From Sphingopyxis sp. LC81 (GTDB lineage: Bacteria > Pseudomonadota > Alphaproteobacteria > Sphingomonadales > Sphingomonadaceae): a stretch of DNA of 64,000 bases. Positions 53,526 to 63,124 of the stretch are shown piece after piece; within the stretch, counting starts at the first letter, position 1, and every line of letters begins with the position of its first letter. Location: the NCBI RefSeq assembly GCF_000756375.1, contig NZ_JNFD01000006.1:1-64000 (forward strand). The letters run 5' to 3'. Under the pieces are notes generated by a model. That model was given only the letters and a program-made list of their open reading frames with translations. It was not told the origin of the DNA and did not search any database. The translations under genes were made by a program, and so were the position numbers.

Positions 53526-54404
53526 GTGACGCTCGCGACAACCAGGCCGGAAGCGGCTCCCACCGCGCCGCAAACCGAAAATCTATCAACGACGGTAAAC
53601 CCGAACAAGGCTCTTTGGGAGAGGGGGGATTTTACCCGTCTCGCCGCCTGCATGCGCGAAAGCGGCGATGCGCTGATCGACAGCCTCGGCATCCATGCCG
53701 GGCTCGAGGTTCTCGACCTCGGCTGCGGCGACGGAACCACCGCGCTGCCGTCGGCCTATCGCGGCGCCAATGTGCTCGGCGTCGACATTGCATCGAACCT
53801 CGTCGCCGCCGGCAATGTCCGCGCCCGCGAAGCCGGCCTCTCGAACCTGCGCTTCGAGGAAGGCGACGCCTCGCACCTGAATGCACTCGCCGATAACAGC
53901 TTCGATCTCGTCGTCAGCATCTTTGGCGCGATGTTCGCGCCGCGGCCGCTCGACACCGCGGCGGAGATGGTTCGCGTGACACGTCCCGGCGGGCGCATCG
54001 TGATGGGCAACTGGATTCCCGGCGATCCGACGCTCATCGCGCAGGTGCTCAAGATCTCCGCCGCCTATACCCCGCCGCCGCCCGAAGGCTTCATCAGCCC
54101 GGTGACCTGGGGGCAGGAAGAGGCGGTGCGCGAACGTTTCGGCGCCGCGGGCATCACGCAGGATAAAATCACCTGCGAACGCGCGACCTACACCTTCCGC
54201 TATGCGGGCAAGCCGCACGAATTCCTCGCGATCTTCCGCGACTATTACGGCCCGACGATGAATGCCTTCGCCGCGGCCGAGGCGAGCGGCCGGCGCGCCG
54301 AGCTTCAGGCCGAACTCGAACACTTGTTCGAACGCGAAAACCGCGGCGGCGCCGACCGCACCGAAATCCCGGCGACCTATCTGAAGGTCACCGTCCGCAA
54401 ATAG
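53526..54404 (+). CDS. Class I SAM-dependent methyltransferase
   Basis: 292-aa methyltransferase with the SAM-binding motif 'VLDLGCGDGTTALP', post-I Asp in 'VLGVDIASN', motif II 'DLVVSIFGAMFAPRPLD' and motif III 'RVTRPGGRIVMGNW'. It starts at GTG 53526 behind a full AAGGAGG ribosome site. The methyl acceptor is unknown; the sequence resembles the UbiE/Coq5-like group of small-molecule methyltransferases. A strong hairpin follows at 54416. Confidence 0.87.
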   Translation: MTLATTRPEAAPTAPQTENLSTTVNPNKALWERGDFTRLAACMRESGDALIDSLGIHAGLEVLDLGCGDGTTALPSAYRGANVLGVDIASNLVAAGNVRAREAGLSNLRFEEGDASHLNALADNSFDLVVSIFGAMFAPRPLDTAAEMVRVTRPGGRIVMGNWIPGDPTLIAQVLKISAAYTPPPPEGFISPVTWGQEEAVRERFGAAGITQDKITCERATYTFRYAGKPHEFLAIFRDYYGPTMNAFAAAEASGRRAELQAELEHLFERENRGGADRTEIPATYLKVTVRK

Positions 54405-54415
54405 GCCAATCCGGT

Positions 54416-54443
54416 CCCGTCCCGCTCGGGTGAGCGGGACGGG
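54416..54443 (+). terminator. Stem-loop after the methyltransferase
   Basis: CCCGTCCCGCTC-GGGT-GAGCGGGACGGG: a perfect 12-bp stem with a 4-base loop, 11 bases after the stop. Only a short T-poor tail follows, so termination may be partial. Confidence 0.7.
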
Positions 54444-54508
54444 GTGCTTGGTAAGCAGCAGCCATTGTGGCAGGTGGGGCATTCCCGACCGCCTTCATTG
54501 GAGCCCCC

Positions 54509-55351
54509 ATGCGAAGCTTGCTGCTTTCGATCGCCCTGCTGACCCCGCTTGCCTCGGCCGTTGGTCAGACCGGCGTCGTCGACACCCACGTCCATCTGCA
54601 CAATGGCGAGGCATCGATCGCCGAATATCGCGCACAGCTCAAAGCATCGGGACAATCGGTCGACGCGTTCGGTGCGATGTGGTTCGGCGGCCCCAATCAG
54701 GCACTCGCGGGCAATTCCGCCGACATCGGCAAACGCAACGACGCGCTGATCGCGCTGGCGGCGAAGAATCCCGACATGATCGTGATCGCGACGGTCCACC
54801 CCTATGACGGCGATGCCGCGCTCGCCGAGGTGGACCGCGTCGCCGCGCGCGGGGTGAAGCTGCTCAAGATCCACCCGCACACGCAGAAATTCGACGCCGC
54901 CGACCCCCGCGTGCTGACGCTCGTCAAGCGTGCGGGCGACCGGGGCATGATCGTCGTCATGGATAACGCCAGCATCGTCCCCAGCGACAATGAGAAACTT
55001 TTCAACCTCGCGCTCGCGGCGCCGAAGACGAAATTCATCTTCGGCCATATGGGCGGGCTGAATTTCCGCTTCTGGAACATCCTCGCGCTCGCGCGCACTG
55101 CCGAAAATCTCTTCGCCGAGAATATCTATTTCGACATTTCGGCAAGCGTGATTCTTGCGGCGGACTCGCCGATCGAGGCCGAATATGTCTGGACGGTCCG
55201 CAACGTCGGGGTCGACCATGTGCTGATCGCGTCGGACTTCCCGCAAGTCTCGCTTGCGAAGACGCTGGAGGCCTTTGCGAAGCTTGATCTGACCGACGAG
55301 GAGCGTGCGAAAATCCGGTCGGGCAACGCGCGCAAGCTGCTCGGGCGCTGA
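54509..55351 (+). CDS. Exported metal-dependent amidohydrolase (Amidohydrolase_2)
   Basis: 280-aa TIM-barrel hydrolase. A signal peptide 'RSLLLSIALLTPLASAVG' is followed by the metal motif 'VVDTHVHLH' (HxH), 'LKIHPHTQKFD', 'FIFGHMGGLNFRFW' and the terminal Asp in 'HVLIASDFPQ', where the metal-binding Asp is expected. The family includes decarboxylases and lactonases as well as hydrolases, so the reaction is open. ATG 54509 has TTGGAG five bases upstream and gives the signal peptide. It lies three bases before the aldo/keto reductase gene, forming a two-gene operon. Confidence 0.82.
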   Translation: MRSLLLSIALLTPLASAVGQTGVVDTHVHLHNGEASIAEYRAQLKASGQSVDAFGAMWFGGPNQALAGNSADIGKRNDALIALAAKNPDMIVIATVHPYDGDAALAEVDRVAARGVKLLKIHPHTQKFDAADPRVLTLVKRAGDRGMIVVMDNASIVPSDNEKLFNLALAAPKTKFIFGHMGGLNFRFWNILALARTAENLFAENIYFDISASVILAADSPIEAEYVWTVRNVGVDHVLIASDFPQVSLAKTLEAFAKLDLTDEERAKIRSGNARKLLGR

Positions 55352-55354
55352 TCG

Positions 55355-56257
55355 ATGCCGGACTATCTTCCCACACCCGCCCCCGTGACCGTTGCCGGGC
55401 GCGAGATCTCACCAATAGCCTGGGGCATGTGGCGCTTCGCCGGAGCTGATCTCAGGGCGGCGCGCGCGCGCGTCGATGCGGCGTTCGAGGCGGGCGTGAC
55501 GCTGTTCGACACCGCCGATATCTATGGCGCCGATACGCCGGGCGGTTTCGGTTCGGCCGAAGCCTTGCTCGGCGACGTCTTTGCCGAGGCGCCTGGGCTT
55601 CGCGAGCGGATGGTGCTGGCGACCAAGGGCGGGATCATCCCCGGCGTGCCCTATGACAGCAGTGCGTCCTATCTGGCGTCGGCGATCGACATGTCGCTCC
55701 GGCGCCTGCGTACCGATCATGTCGAGCTGTGGCAGATTCACCGTCCCGACCTGCTCGCCCACCCGCAGGAAATCGCGCGCGTGCTCGAAGAGGCGCACCG
55801 CATGGGCAAGATCGGCGCGGTCGGCGTGTCGAATTTCACGCCGTCGCAAACCTCGGCGCTCGCGAAATTCCTCCCGGTTCCGGTAATCAGCCACCAGAGC
55901 GAATTTTCGCCGCTGCACCTCGCGCCGCTCTTCGACGGCATTTTCGACCAGTCGATGGCGGAGGGGATGCGCTTCTTCGCCTGGTCGCCGCTCGGCGGCG
56001 GCCGGCTGGGCGATCCGGCGGACGCGCGCGGACAAGCGGTCGTCGCGCTGCTCGACGCCAAGGCTGCCGAATTTGGCGTGTCGCGCGCGTCGGCGACCTA
56101 TAGTTGGGTCATGGCGCATTCCGCGCGCCCGATCCCGATCGTCGGCACGCAGACTATCGAGCGGATACGGGACATTCCGCACGCTTTCACGCCACGCTGG
56201 ACGCGCGCCGAATGGTACGCGGTGCTGCAGACGTCGATGGGCGAACGGCTGCCCTGA
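55355..56257 (+). CDS. Aldo/keto reductase
   Basis: 300-aa NADPH-dependent reductase of the AKR superfamily, YdhF-like. Catalytic Asp and Tyr lie in 'LFDTADIYGADTPGGFG', the Lys in 'VLATKGGIIPG' and the His in 'DHVELWQIHRPD'. The cofactor-binding end is 'PIPIVGTQTIERIRDI'. No signal peptide. It follows the amidohydrolase by three bases. The substrate is unknown. The 170-bp spacer after it, facing the convergent alcohol dehydrogenase gene, has a short C-run/G-run followed by ATTTTTG (56281-56297) that may act as a weak terminator. Confidence 0.87.
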   Translation: MPDYLPTPAPVTVAGREISPIAWGMWRFAGADLRAARARVDAAFEAGVTLFDTADIYGADTPGGFGSAEALLGDVFAEAPGLRERMVLATKGGIIPGVPYDSSASYLASAIDMSLRRLRTDHVELWQIHRPDLLAHPQEIARVLEEAHRMGKIGAVGVSNFTPSQTSALAKFLPVPVISHQSEFSPLHLAPLFDGIFDQSMAEGMRFFAWSPLGGGRLGDPADARGQAVVALLDAKAAEFGVSRASATYSWVMAHSARPIPIVGTQTIERIRDIPHAFTPRWTRAEWYAVLQTSMGERLP

Positions 56258-56427
56258 CGAACGACGCCGGGCCCAAGCATGTTTCGGGATTTTTGATGAA
56301 TGCCCCGCCTCCACGATGAGACGTAGGAGAGAGGGAGACGGGGCGAGCGCGCTTAAGCAGGATGCGGGTTGCGGGAGGATGAACGAGCGGCGGAAATCCG
56401 GTTAAAGTTTCGGGCTTTATCGCAACG

Positions 56428-57603
56428 TCATCCGGGCTGACCCGCCCAGACCTGCGCATAAAGCGTCGCCATTTCCTCCGCGTCGGGCACGCGCGGATTG
56501 TTCGCGGGCGATCCCGACGCCGCCGCCTGCGCGCACATCGTCGGGACCAGCGCGTCCCAGCGGGCCGCATCGATACCCCACGCCGCCGGCCCCGGCACCT
56601 CGAGCTCGCGGTTCAAGGCCGCAAGTTCATCGAGCAGCCGCGCTACCGCCGACTGGTCACCCTCGGCCTCGTCGGCGACGCCCATCGCCCGCGCGCATTC
56701 GGCGTAACGGTGCAGCGCCGCGGGTGCGGACCAGGCGGTCACCGCGGGCAGCAGCATCGCGTTCGATAGTCCGTGCGGGACATGGAAATGCGCGCCGATC
56801 GGCCGGCTCATCCCGTGGACCAGCGCGACCGAGCTGTTCGAAAAGGCGATCCCCGCCTGCGTCGCGCCGAGCATCATCGCCTCGCGCGCCGCGGCGTCCA
56901 TCGGATCGCGGCATACGCGGCGCAGGTTGGGCGCGATCGCGCGCATCGCGAGCAGCGCCATGCCGTCGCTGAACGGGTTGGCGCGCTTCGACACATAGGC
57001 CTCGATCGCGTGGGTCAAGGAATCGATCCCCGTATCGGCGGTGAGCCGCACCGGCTTGGTAAAGGTCAGCTCATAGTCGACCAGCGCCGCGACGGGCAGA
57101 TAGGCAAGCCCCGGGCACAGCATCTTCTCGTCGGTCGTCTCGTCGGTGATGATCGTGAAGCGCGTCGCCTCCGAACCCGTGCCCGCCGTCGTCGGGATCG
57201 CGATCACCGGCAGCCCCGGCGCGTCCTGCACATGCGGCGCCTTATAGTCCGCCATCGCGCCGCCGTGCAGGCCGAGCAGTGCGATCGCCTTCGCGCTGTC
57301 GAGCGGGCTGCCGCCGCCGAAGCCGACCACGCAGTCATGGTCGCCCTCGCGCAGACACGCCACGCCGGCATCGACCGACGCCACCGTCGGATCGGGCACC
57401 GTATCGGCGAACACGCGCGAAGCGATCCCCGCGGCCGTCAGACCGTCAACCAGCTCAGCGACGCGTCCGCTGCTCACCAGCCAGGCGTCGGTCACGATCA
57501 GCGGCCGCGACAAACCCAGCGACGCCAGCACCTCGGGTAATTGCTTCGACGCCCCGCCGCCGATGCGCAAGATGCGGGGCAGGGCAATGCTGGCGATACT
57601 CAA
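56428..57603 (-). CDS. Iron-containing (group III) alcohol dehydrogenase
   Basis: 391-aa Fe-dependent dehydrogenase. NAD-binding 'VVGFGGGSPLDSAKAIAL' and 'AIPTTAGTGSEATRFTII', with metal ligands in 'TGIDSLTHAIEAYVS' (Asp, His) and 'ALVHGMSRPIGAHFHVPHG' (two His). It begins at TTG 57603 with GGAG about eight bases upstream; no ATG start fits. It lies 109 bases downstream of the TonB receptor gene on the same strand and may be co-transcribed with it. Activity on an uronate-derived aldehyde would suit the alginate genes across the divergent promoter, but this is only a suggestion from position. Confidence 0.85.
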   Translation of the reverse strand: MSIASIALPRILRIGGGASKQLPEVLASLGLSRPLIVTDAWLVSSGRVAELVDGLTAAGIASRVFADTVPDPTVASVDAGVACLREGDHDCVVGFGGGSPLDSAKAIALLGLHGGAMADYKAPHVQDAPGLPVIAIPTTAGTGSEATRFTIITDETTDEKMLCPGLAYLPVAALVDYELTFTKPVRLTADTGIDSLTHAIEAYVSKRANPFSDGMALLAMRAIAPNLRRVCRDPMDAAAREAMMLGATQAGIAFSNSSVALVHGMSRPIGAHFHVPHGLSNAMLLPAVTAWSAPAALHRYAECARAMGVADEAEGDQSAVARLLDELAALNRELEVPGPAAWGIDAARWDALVPTMCAQAAASGSPANNPRVPDAEEMATLYAQVWAGQPG

Positions 57604-57712
57604 CGGACCATCTCCTCGCGGATCGTTTCCGCGCCATCAGAACGGCGCCGAGGCCGACCGTAGCTCCATCGCGCCCGAGAGGAAATCGCTGACCGCGCCG
57701 ATACCGGGGCGC

Positions 57713-60700
57713 CTAGAATTTCACGCTGAGCCCCGCCGTGATCCGACGATCGGTGAGACCCTGGAAGCAGAGCAGCGCCTTGTCGTTCACGCAATATTGA
57801 TTCTGGTCGCCGCGCAGCAGGTTGATGCCCTCGACACCGACGTTGATGTGGTCGTTGATGTCATAGTTGATGCTGGCATTGAGCTGCCCGCGCGCGCCGT
57901 TGATCAGCGGCAGCCCGAAGAAGAAGGGATCGTTGGACACATAGCTCGAGCGCCATGTGTAGCGGAGTCGCGCGTTGAGTCCGTATTTGTCGTAGAACAG
58001 CGTCGTATTATACGCATATTTCGACAGGTTCGTCAGCGAGATGAGGTCCCGCGAACCCGGATGGCCGAGTTGGGTGAAGACGGTGCGAGGGCCATCGGCG
58101 GCGCGATACTCGCGCGCCGAGCCGCCCGCCTTCTGGTAGGTGAAGTTGCCGATGAAGCCGAAGCCCGAGGCAAAGCCGAGCGTGTCTTCCCATGCCGACA
58201 GATCGTGCTGGAAGGCGACCTCGACGCCGGTTTGCGTCGTCGTTCCCGGAACGTTGAACGTCGAACTGCGCGGGACGCAGATGCCGACCCCCTGAATGGG
58301 GTTGTTGATGTTGCGATTGGCGATCGGATTATAGATGCCGCCGCCCGGGCACGACGGGTCGATCGAGATGTTGAGATTGCCGCCCGCATCGAGGTTCGGC
58401 GCCGGATCCTCCTGCCGCTGCGCGAACAAATTGGTGCGGCTCTTGTGGAAGAAGCCGATGCTGATCAGGCTCGACGGGGCGAAATAATATTCGCCCGACA
58501 GATCGAACGACCACACGGCTTCGGGAACGAGGTCGGGGTTGCCGACCGCGACGGGCGTGTTTGCGCCGGTGCCGAACGAAAAGGAGGTCGACAGCGTGTC
58601 GAAGTTCGGGCGGCGGATGTCGCGCGCGATCCCGGCGCGGACGAGGAGCTTGTCGGCGGGTTCGAGGACAAGGCTGAAGCGTGGCAGCAGGAAATTGTAC
58701 GAACTCTTCGCGACCGTCTGTCCGGTCACCGCGCCATTGGCGATGTTGTTGCCCGTGGACGAAATCTTGGTGTGCAGCCAGCGGAAACCCGCATTTCCGC
58801 GCACCGGCATGCCGGCGATCTCGCCTTCCATATTGGCCTGGAAATAGGCGGCGTTCGTCGTTTCCTTGATGCTGAAGAAGCCCGCGAAGGATTCGGTCGG
58901 GGTTGCCAGCGATGCGACCGCGGGCCCCTGCGTTCGCGCGGCGTTGCTCGCCGCGATCGCCTTGTTCAGCGATTCCAGCACCTTGGCCGGGTCGCGGAAC
59001 GCCAGTCCGCCGTCGATCAGCAGGAAGTCGGCGAACGACAGCCGGCGCCCGTCGGCGGCGTCGAAGTTGCGCGGGCCGGGGATCAATATGTCGGAGAACA
59101 GATCACCCGACGGCCGGTTCCACGCGCTGGTCGTGTTGGTCAGGCTGACATTGTTCGAAAATTCGCTGTTTTCCGCCGACGTCCGGTTCCAGCGATAGCC
59201 GAAGTCGAGCGATGTGACGAAGGGATTGAGGTTCGTCGTGTCGTAGGAGAAGTCGAGGCGCGCGGCGCGTTCCTGATTGTCGGTCGAATTCGCGCCCTGC
59301 GTGACCTGTTGCAGCTGGTAATTGGCGGGGTCGAGCAATTGCGCGACCGTCGGCGCGAAGGGGCTGGCCTGATCGATGCCGAATTGCAGCGTGCCGCCGC
59401 GCAGGTCGAATTCGATCGGCACGCCATTGTCGATGCTCCGCCCGATCACCGGCTGCGGCCCCTTGGGGTTGATGAAATCGAGCGTCGTCGAGAAGTTCGG
59501 GAAATCGGATTTGGAGGTCGACAGCGACACCTCGGCGCGCACCTTCAAATTGTCGGTCGCCTGCCATTCGGTGCCGAGATCGAACACCCGGCTTTTGGTG
59601 ACGCGCGCGCCTGTGTCGCTTGACGTCCTCAGATTCGGGTCGACCACGCTGCCGGTGGTGCCGCCGATGCCGATGGTGCCTGCAACCGCCGCTTGCACGG
59701 TGCCGAGGTCGATCGGGCCGTTCGGTCCGTCGAGCCGCCCGAAATCGACCGTTTCGAACGCGGTGTTGTTCATCGCATCGACGACCGAGGGCGTCGCGGT
59801 GCCCGAAATCTGCACGCGGTGGCTCTGCTGTCCGCGCTCCTGATTGTTGAGCGTCGCGTCGAAATAGAATTTCAGGTCGTCATTCGGCTTCCATTCGAGC
59901 GCGGCGGTGCCGTTGTACGTCTCATACTCGTAGTTCTCCAATCCCTGCTGGAGGAACTGGATGCGCAGGAACGGAAAGGCCTCGGCGCTCGGGCCCGAGC
60001 CCGGCAGGACGAGCGCGTCGCGGTCGACGCGCGGCTTGAACGACGCGACATCCTGCCGCGCATAGCTGCCGCTCACGACGATGCCGATCTCGCCGATGCC
60101 CGTGTCCCACCGGTTGCCGAGCGTCGCGGACAGGCGCGGCAGCGTCGATTTCGACAGGTCGCTATTCTCCATCTGCGCGCGCGCGGCGATCAGCGGGTCC
60201 TTGAGGTCGAGCGGGCGGATCGTCCGCAGGTTGATCGTGCCGCCGACCGATCCCTCGATCGTCTGCGCGGTCGGGACCTTCGTCACCTCGACCGAGGCGA
60301 TCAGCGCGGCGGGCAGATCCTCGAAGCTGATGCCCGAGCGGCCGGCACCCGATCCTACGGTCGAAACGCCATTGATTTCGGTGCGGTTCGCGTCGGTGCC
60401 GCGGATCTGGACGGCGTTGCCGACACCGGCTTGCCGCGTGATCTGAACGCCGGTGACATTTTCCAGCACTTCGGCGAGGTTCTGGTCGGGCAGCTTGCCG
60501 ATATCTTCGGCCTGGATGACCTCGACGATATTGTCGGTGGCGCGCTTCTCGCCCAGCGCGGTGGCAAGGGAACTGCGAATGCCCGTTACGACGATCGCAT
60601 CATCGCCTGTCTCATCGGCGGCGGCTGCCGCGCTATCCTGTGCGGCTATGTCCTGCGCAAAGGCCGGGCTCGCAAGCATCGCCAGCGCGGTGGTCCCGAG

Positions 60701-60763
60701 CAGCGCCGCCGCAAGGTTAATTTTGCCGGCGCCCGATACGCGAACGATGCTGCCCCGAATCAT
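57713..60763 (-). CDS. TonB-dependent receptor, probably for alginate oligosaccharides
   Basis: 1016-aa outer-membrane transporter. Signal peptide to 'LASPAFAQDI', TonB-box-like 'DDAIVVTGIRSSLATALGEK', plug motifs 'IQAEDIGKLPDQNLAEVLEN', 'AVQIRGTDANRTEINGV' and 'VEVTKVPTAQTIEGSVGGTI', and a barrel ending in 'RRITAGLSVKF' with C-terminal Phe. ATG 60763 follows GGGAGAG. It is divergent from the PL6 lyase gene across a 147-bp spacer. This plug type is frequent in sphingomonad carbohydrate loci; the alginate ligand is inferred from the two lyases. Confidence 0.88.
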   Translation of the reverse strand: MIRGSIVRVSGAGKINLAAALLGTTALAMLASPAFAQDIAAQDSAAAAADETGDDAIVVTGIRSSLATALGEKRATDNIVEVIQAEDIGKLPDQNLAEVLENVTGVQITRQAGVGNAVQIRGTDANRTEINGVSTVGSGAGRSGISFEDLPAALIASVEVTKVPTAQTIEGSVGGTINLRTIRPLDLKDPLIAARAQMENSDLSKSTLPRLSATLGNRWDTGIGEIGIVVSGSYARQDVASFKPRVDRDALVLPGSGPSAEAFPFLRIQFLQQGLENYEYETYNGTAALEWKPNDDLKFYFDATLNNQERGQQSHRVQISGTATPSVVDAMNNTAFETVDFGRLDGPNGPIDLGTVQAAVAGTIGIGGTTGSVVDPNLRTSSDTGARVTKSRVFDLGTEWQATDNLKVRAEVSLSTSKSDFPNFSTTLDFINPKGPQPVIGRSIDNGVPIEFDLRGGTLQFGIDQASPFAPTVAQLLDPANYQLQQVTQGANSTDNQERAARLDFSYDTTNLNPFVTSLDFGYRWNRTSAENSEFSNNVSLTNTTSAWNRPSGDLFSDILIPGPRNFDAADGRRLSFADFLLIDGGLAFRDPAKVLESLNKAIAASNAARTQGPAVASLATPTESFAGFFSIKETTNAAYFQANMEGEIAGMPVRGNAGFRWLHTKISSTGNNIANGAVTGQTVAKSSYNFLLPRFSLVLEPADKLLVRAGIARDIRRPNFDTLSTSFSFGTGANTPVAVGNPDLVPEAVWSFDLSGEYYFAPSSLISIGFFHKSRTNLFAQRQEDPAPNLDAGGNLNISIDPSCPGGGIYNPIANRNINNPIQGVGICVPRSSTFNVPGTTTQTGVEVAFQHDLSAWEDTLGFASGFGFIGNFTYQKAGGSAREYRAADGPRTVFTQLGHPGSRDLISLTNLSKYAYNTTLFYDKYGLNARLRYTWRSSYVSNDPFFFGLPLINGARGQLNASINYDINDHINVGVEGINLLRGDQNQYCVNDKALLCFQGLTDRRITAGLSVKF

Positions 60764-60813
60764 CCCACTCTCCCTGTTTGATCTTGTTTGGAGGGAAGCT
60801 CGCTTTGTCAGAC

Positions 60814-60857
60814 CAATATGTCAACCCACGTTGTATACCGATATCGGGTTGATATTG
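60814..60857. promoter_or_regulatory. Nested inverted repeats in the alginate divergent promoter
   Basis: Outer arms CAATATGTCAACCC (60814-60827) and GGGTTGATATTG (60846-60857) pair except for a 2-base insertion. Between them lies TTGTATA and the perfect palindrome CCGATATCGG (60838-60847). A second TTGTATA is at 60867. This is the likely binding region of the regulator of receptor and lyases; no regulator gene is in the window. Confidence 0.5.
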
Positions 60858-60910
60858 TCCTACCTCTTGTATAGTCCAATGAGCAAGAATCATAAAAAGG
60901 GTGAGGCGCA

Positions 60911-63124
60911 GTGCAGATAAGGGCGTTTTTGACGGTAGTGATGCTGGCCTCGGCGGCCCATCCCGCGCTGGCGCGCGACCTGCTCGTGACGGACCAGACG
61001 CAGTATAAGGCGGCGGTGAAAAAGGCGCAGCCGGGCGACACGATCATCCTCGCCGATGGCGAATGGCGCGATTTCCAGATCGTCTTCACCGGCAATGGCA
61101 GCGCCGCCAAGCCGATCTCACTGACGGCGCAGACCAAGGGCAAGGTGCTTATCACCGGCCAGTCGAACCTGCGCATCGGCGGCCAGCACCTGCTCGTCTC
61201 GGGCCTTGTCTTTAGAAATGGCGCCAGCCCGACCGGCGAAGTGATCAGCTTCCGCCGCGATTCAAAGGCGCTCGCGACCGACACGCGCGTTACCGAGGTC
61301 GTTATCGACGGCTACAGCAAGGCCGACCGCCGCGCCGAGGGCATCTGGGTCGCGCTTTACGGCACCGGCAACCGCGTCGACCATTCGCATTTCGAGGGCA
61401 AGACGAACGCGGGCGTGACGCTCGCGGTGATCCGCCGCGCGGGCGATCCGCTCGATAACCGCCACCGCATCGATCATAATTATTTCGGCCCGCGCCCGCC
61501 ACTCGGCTCGAACGGCGGCGAGACGATCCGTGTCGGCACCAGCGAGGAATCGCTCTCGGCATCGAACACAATCATCGAACGCAATATCTTCGACCGCACG
61601 AGCGGTGAGGTCGAGATCGTCTCGATCAAGTCGGGCGGCAATATCATCCGCGAAAATCTGGTGCTCGAGGCGCAGGGCGCGATCGTGCTGCGCCACGGCA
61701 ACGGCAACCTCGTCGAGCGCAACATCTTCCTCGGCAAGGGGGTGCCCGACACCGGCGGCGTACGCGTGATCAACCGCGACCAGATCGTGCGCGGCAATTA
61801 TTTCGAAGGGCTCGCGGGCACCTCGTTCAAGAGCGCGATCAGCGTGATGAACGGCGTGCCCAATTCGGTGATCAACCGCTATCATCAGGTCGCGAACGCG
61901 CGAATCGAGGGCAACAGCATCATCGACAGCGCGCGGATCACCCTGGCGGCGGGCGCCGATGCCGAACGGTCGGCGGCGCCGACGGGCAGCAGGTTCGAAC
62001 GCAATCTGATCGTCGGCGCAAAGGGGCAGGACCCGTTCCGTGCCGAAGGCGAAATCGGCGGGATCGCGCTAGCCGGAAACGTCGAGGCAAAGGTCGCGAA
62101 GCCGCTGCTGGGCGCAGGCGTCGAACAACGCGAGGTCAAGCTCGAACGCGCCGCCAACGGCCTGCTATATCCGGTCGATCCGGCGCTTGCCGCGGTCGGC
62201 GCGCCGCGCGACCTGAAGCCGGTGACGCGGGCTGAGGTTGGCGTCAGTTGGTATCGTGGCGATGCGCCCGAAGCGGCATTCGGCGGCGGAAGCAAGCGGC
62301 CGCTTGCCACCGGCGCATCGCTCGCGCAGGCGGTCGCCGATGCGAAGGCGGGCGATACGCTGACGCTCGCGACCGGCACCTATGACGTCGCCGCGCCGCT
62401 GACGGTGCGGCACCGGCTGACCATCGCGGGCGCGACGGACGCGAAGCCCGTGCTGCGTGTCGCGTCGAGCCTTGCGCGCATCGAAGGCGGCGGAGGATTG
62501 CGGCTCGAAAATCTGGCGGTCGACGCGAGCGCGGCATCTGGCGACGGCGCGCTGATCGCGATCGTGAGCGGCGTGGCGCCCAACTATAACGTCACGCTCG
62601 ACGGCGTGTCGGTGCGCGGTCCCGGCAAGGGCCGGCTCGACGGCATCGCCATGGCGCAGGGTACTTTCGCCGACGACGTCACGATCACGAACAGCGACTT
62701 CGCCGAGATGGGCGTCGTCGTCGCGGCGACGGGCGAACAGGAACCCAAGGGCTGGTATCCGATGGAGCGGCTGACGATCAGCGGCAGCCGCTTTGCGCGC
62801 GTCGCGATGGTCGCCGACCTCTTGCGCAAGGGCACCGATGAAAGCACGTTCGGCCCCTGGTTCGCGATGACCGGATCGAGCGTCGCCGGCAGCGGTGCGG
62901 GCGGCGCGTCGCTGCGTATCTCGGGCGCGCAGCACGCCGATATCGTCCAGAATAATTTCGCCAAATCGGACGGCATAATCGTCATCCATTCGGTCGGCGC
63001 GCCCGAAACGCGGATCGCGTCGAACGCCTTTGCCGCGACGCCCGCGCCGCGGATCGAGGAACTCGCGTGGAAAGGTCCGCCGCGCGGGCTGATCGCGGGC
63101 AATGTCGTGGAGGCGCGCCCGTGA
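60911..63124 (+). CDS. PL6 family alginate lyase (chondroitinase B fold)
   Basis: 737-aa exported polysaccharide lyase with two right-handed beta-helix domains, as in long PL6 enzymes. A signal peptide ends at 'AAHPALARDL'. In the N-terminal helix 'NGGETIRVG' (201-209) and 'SGEVEIVSIKSGGN' carry calcium ligands and the base K240, and R261 ('IVLRHGNGN') is the second catalytic residue. The 21-residue K-R spacing equals that of characterised PL6 lyases. A second helical domain starts near residue 460 ('LAQAVADAKAGDTLTLATGT'), repeating the N-terminal entry motif. The start is GTG 60911. The stop overlaps the next lyase gene (GTGA). Confidence 0.88.
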   Translation: MQIRAFLTVVMLASAAHPALARDLLVTDQTQYKAAVKKAQPGDTIILADGEWRDFQIVFTGNGSAAKPISLTAQTKGKVLITGQSNLRIGGQHLLVSGLVFRNGASPTGEVISFRRDSKALATDTRVTEVVIDGYSKADRRAEGIWVALYGTGNRVDHSHFEGKTNAGVTLAVIRRAGDPLDNRHRIDHNYFGPRPPLGSNGGETIRVGTSEESLSASNTIIERNIFDRTSGEVEIVSIKSGGNIIRENLVLEAQGAIVLRHGNGNLVERNIFLGKGVPDTGGVRVINRDQIVRGNYFEGLAGTSFKSAISVMNGVPNSVINRYHQVANARIEGNSIIDSARITLAAGADAERSAAPTGSRFERNLIVGAKGQDPFRAEGEIGGIALAGNVEAKVAKPLLGAGVEQREVKLERAANGLLYPVDPALAAVGAPRDLKPVTRAEVGVSWYRGDAPEAAFGGGSKRPLATGASLAQAVADAKAGDTLTLATGTYDVAAPLTVRHRLTIAGATDAKPVLRVASSLARIEGGGGLRLENLAVDASAASGDGALIAIVSGVAPNYNVTLDGVSVRGPGKGRLDGIAMAQGTFADDVTITNSDFAEMGVVVAATGEQEPKGWYPMERLTISGSRFARVAMVADLLRKGTDESTFGPWFAMTGSSVAGSGAGGASLRISGAQHADIVQNNFAKSDGIIVIHSVGAPETRIASNAFAATPAPRIEELAWKGPPRGLIAGNVVEARP

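Noticed and set aside
56258-56427. Terminator between the aldo/keto reductase and alcohol dehydrogenase genes
   Set aside because: CCC...GGGATTTTTG is present but the stem has several mismatches; too weak to list as a feature.
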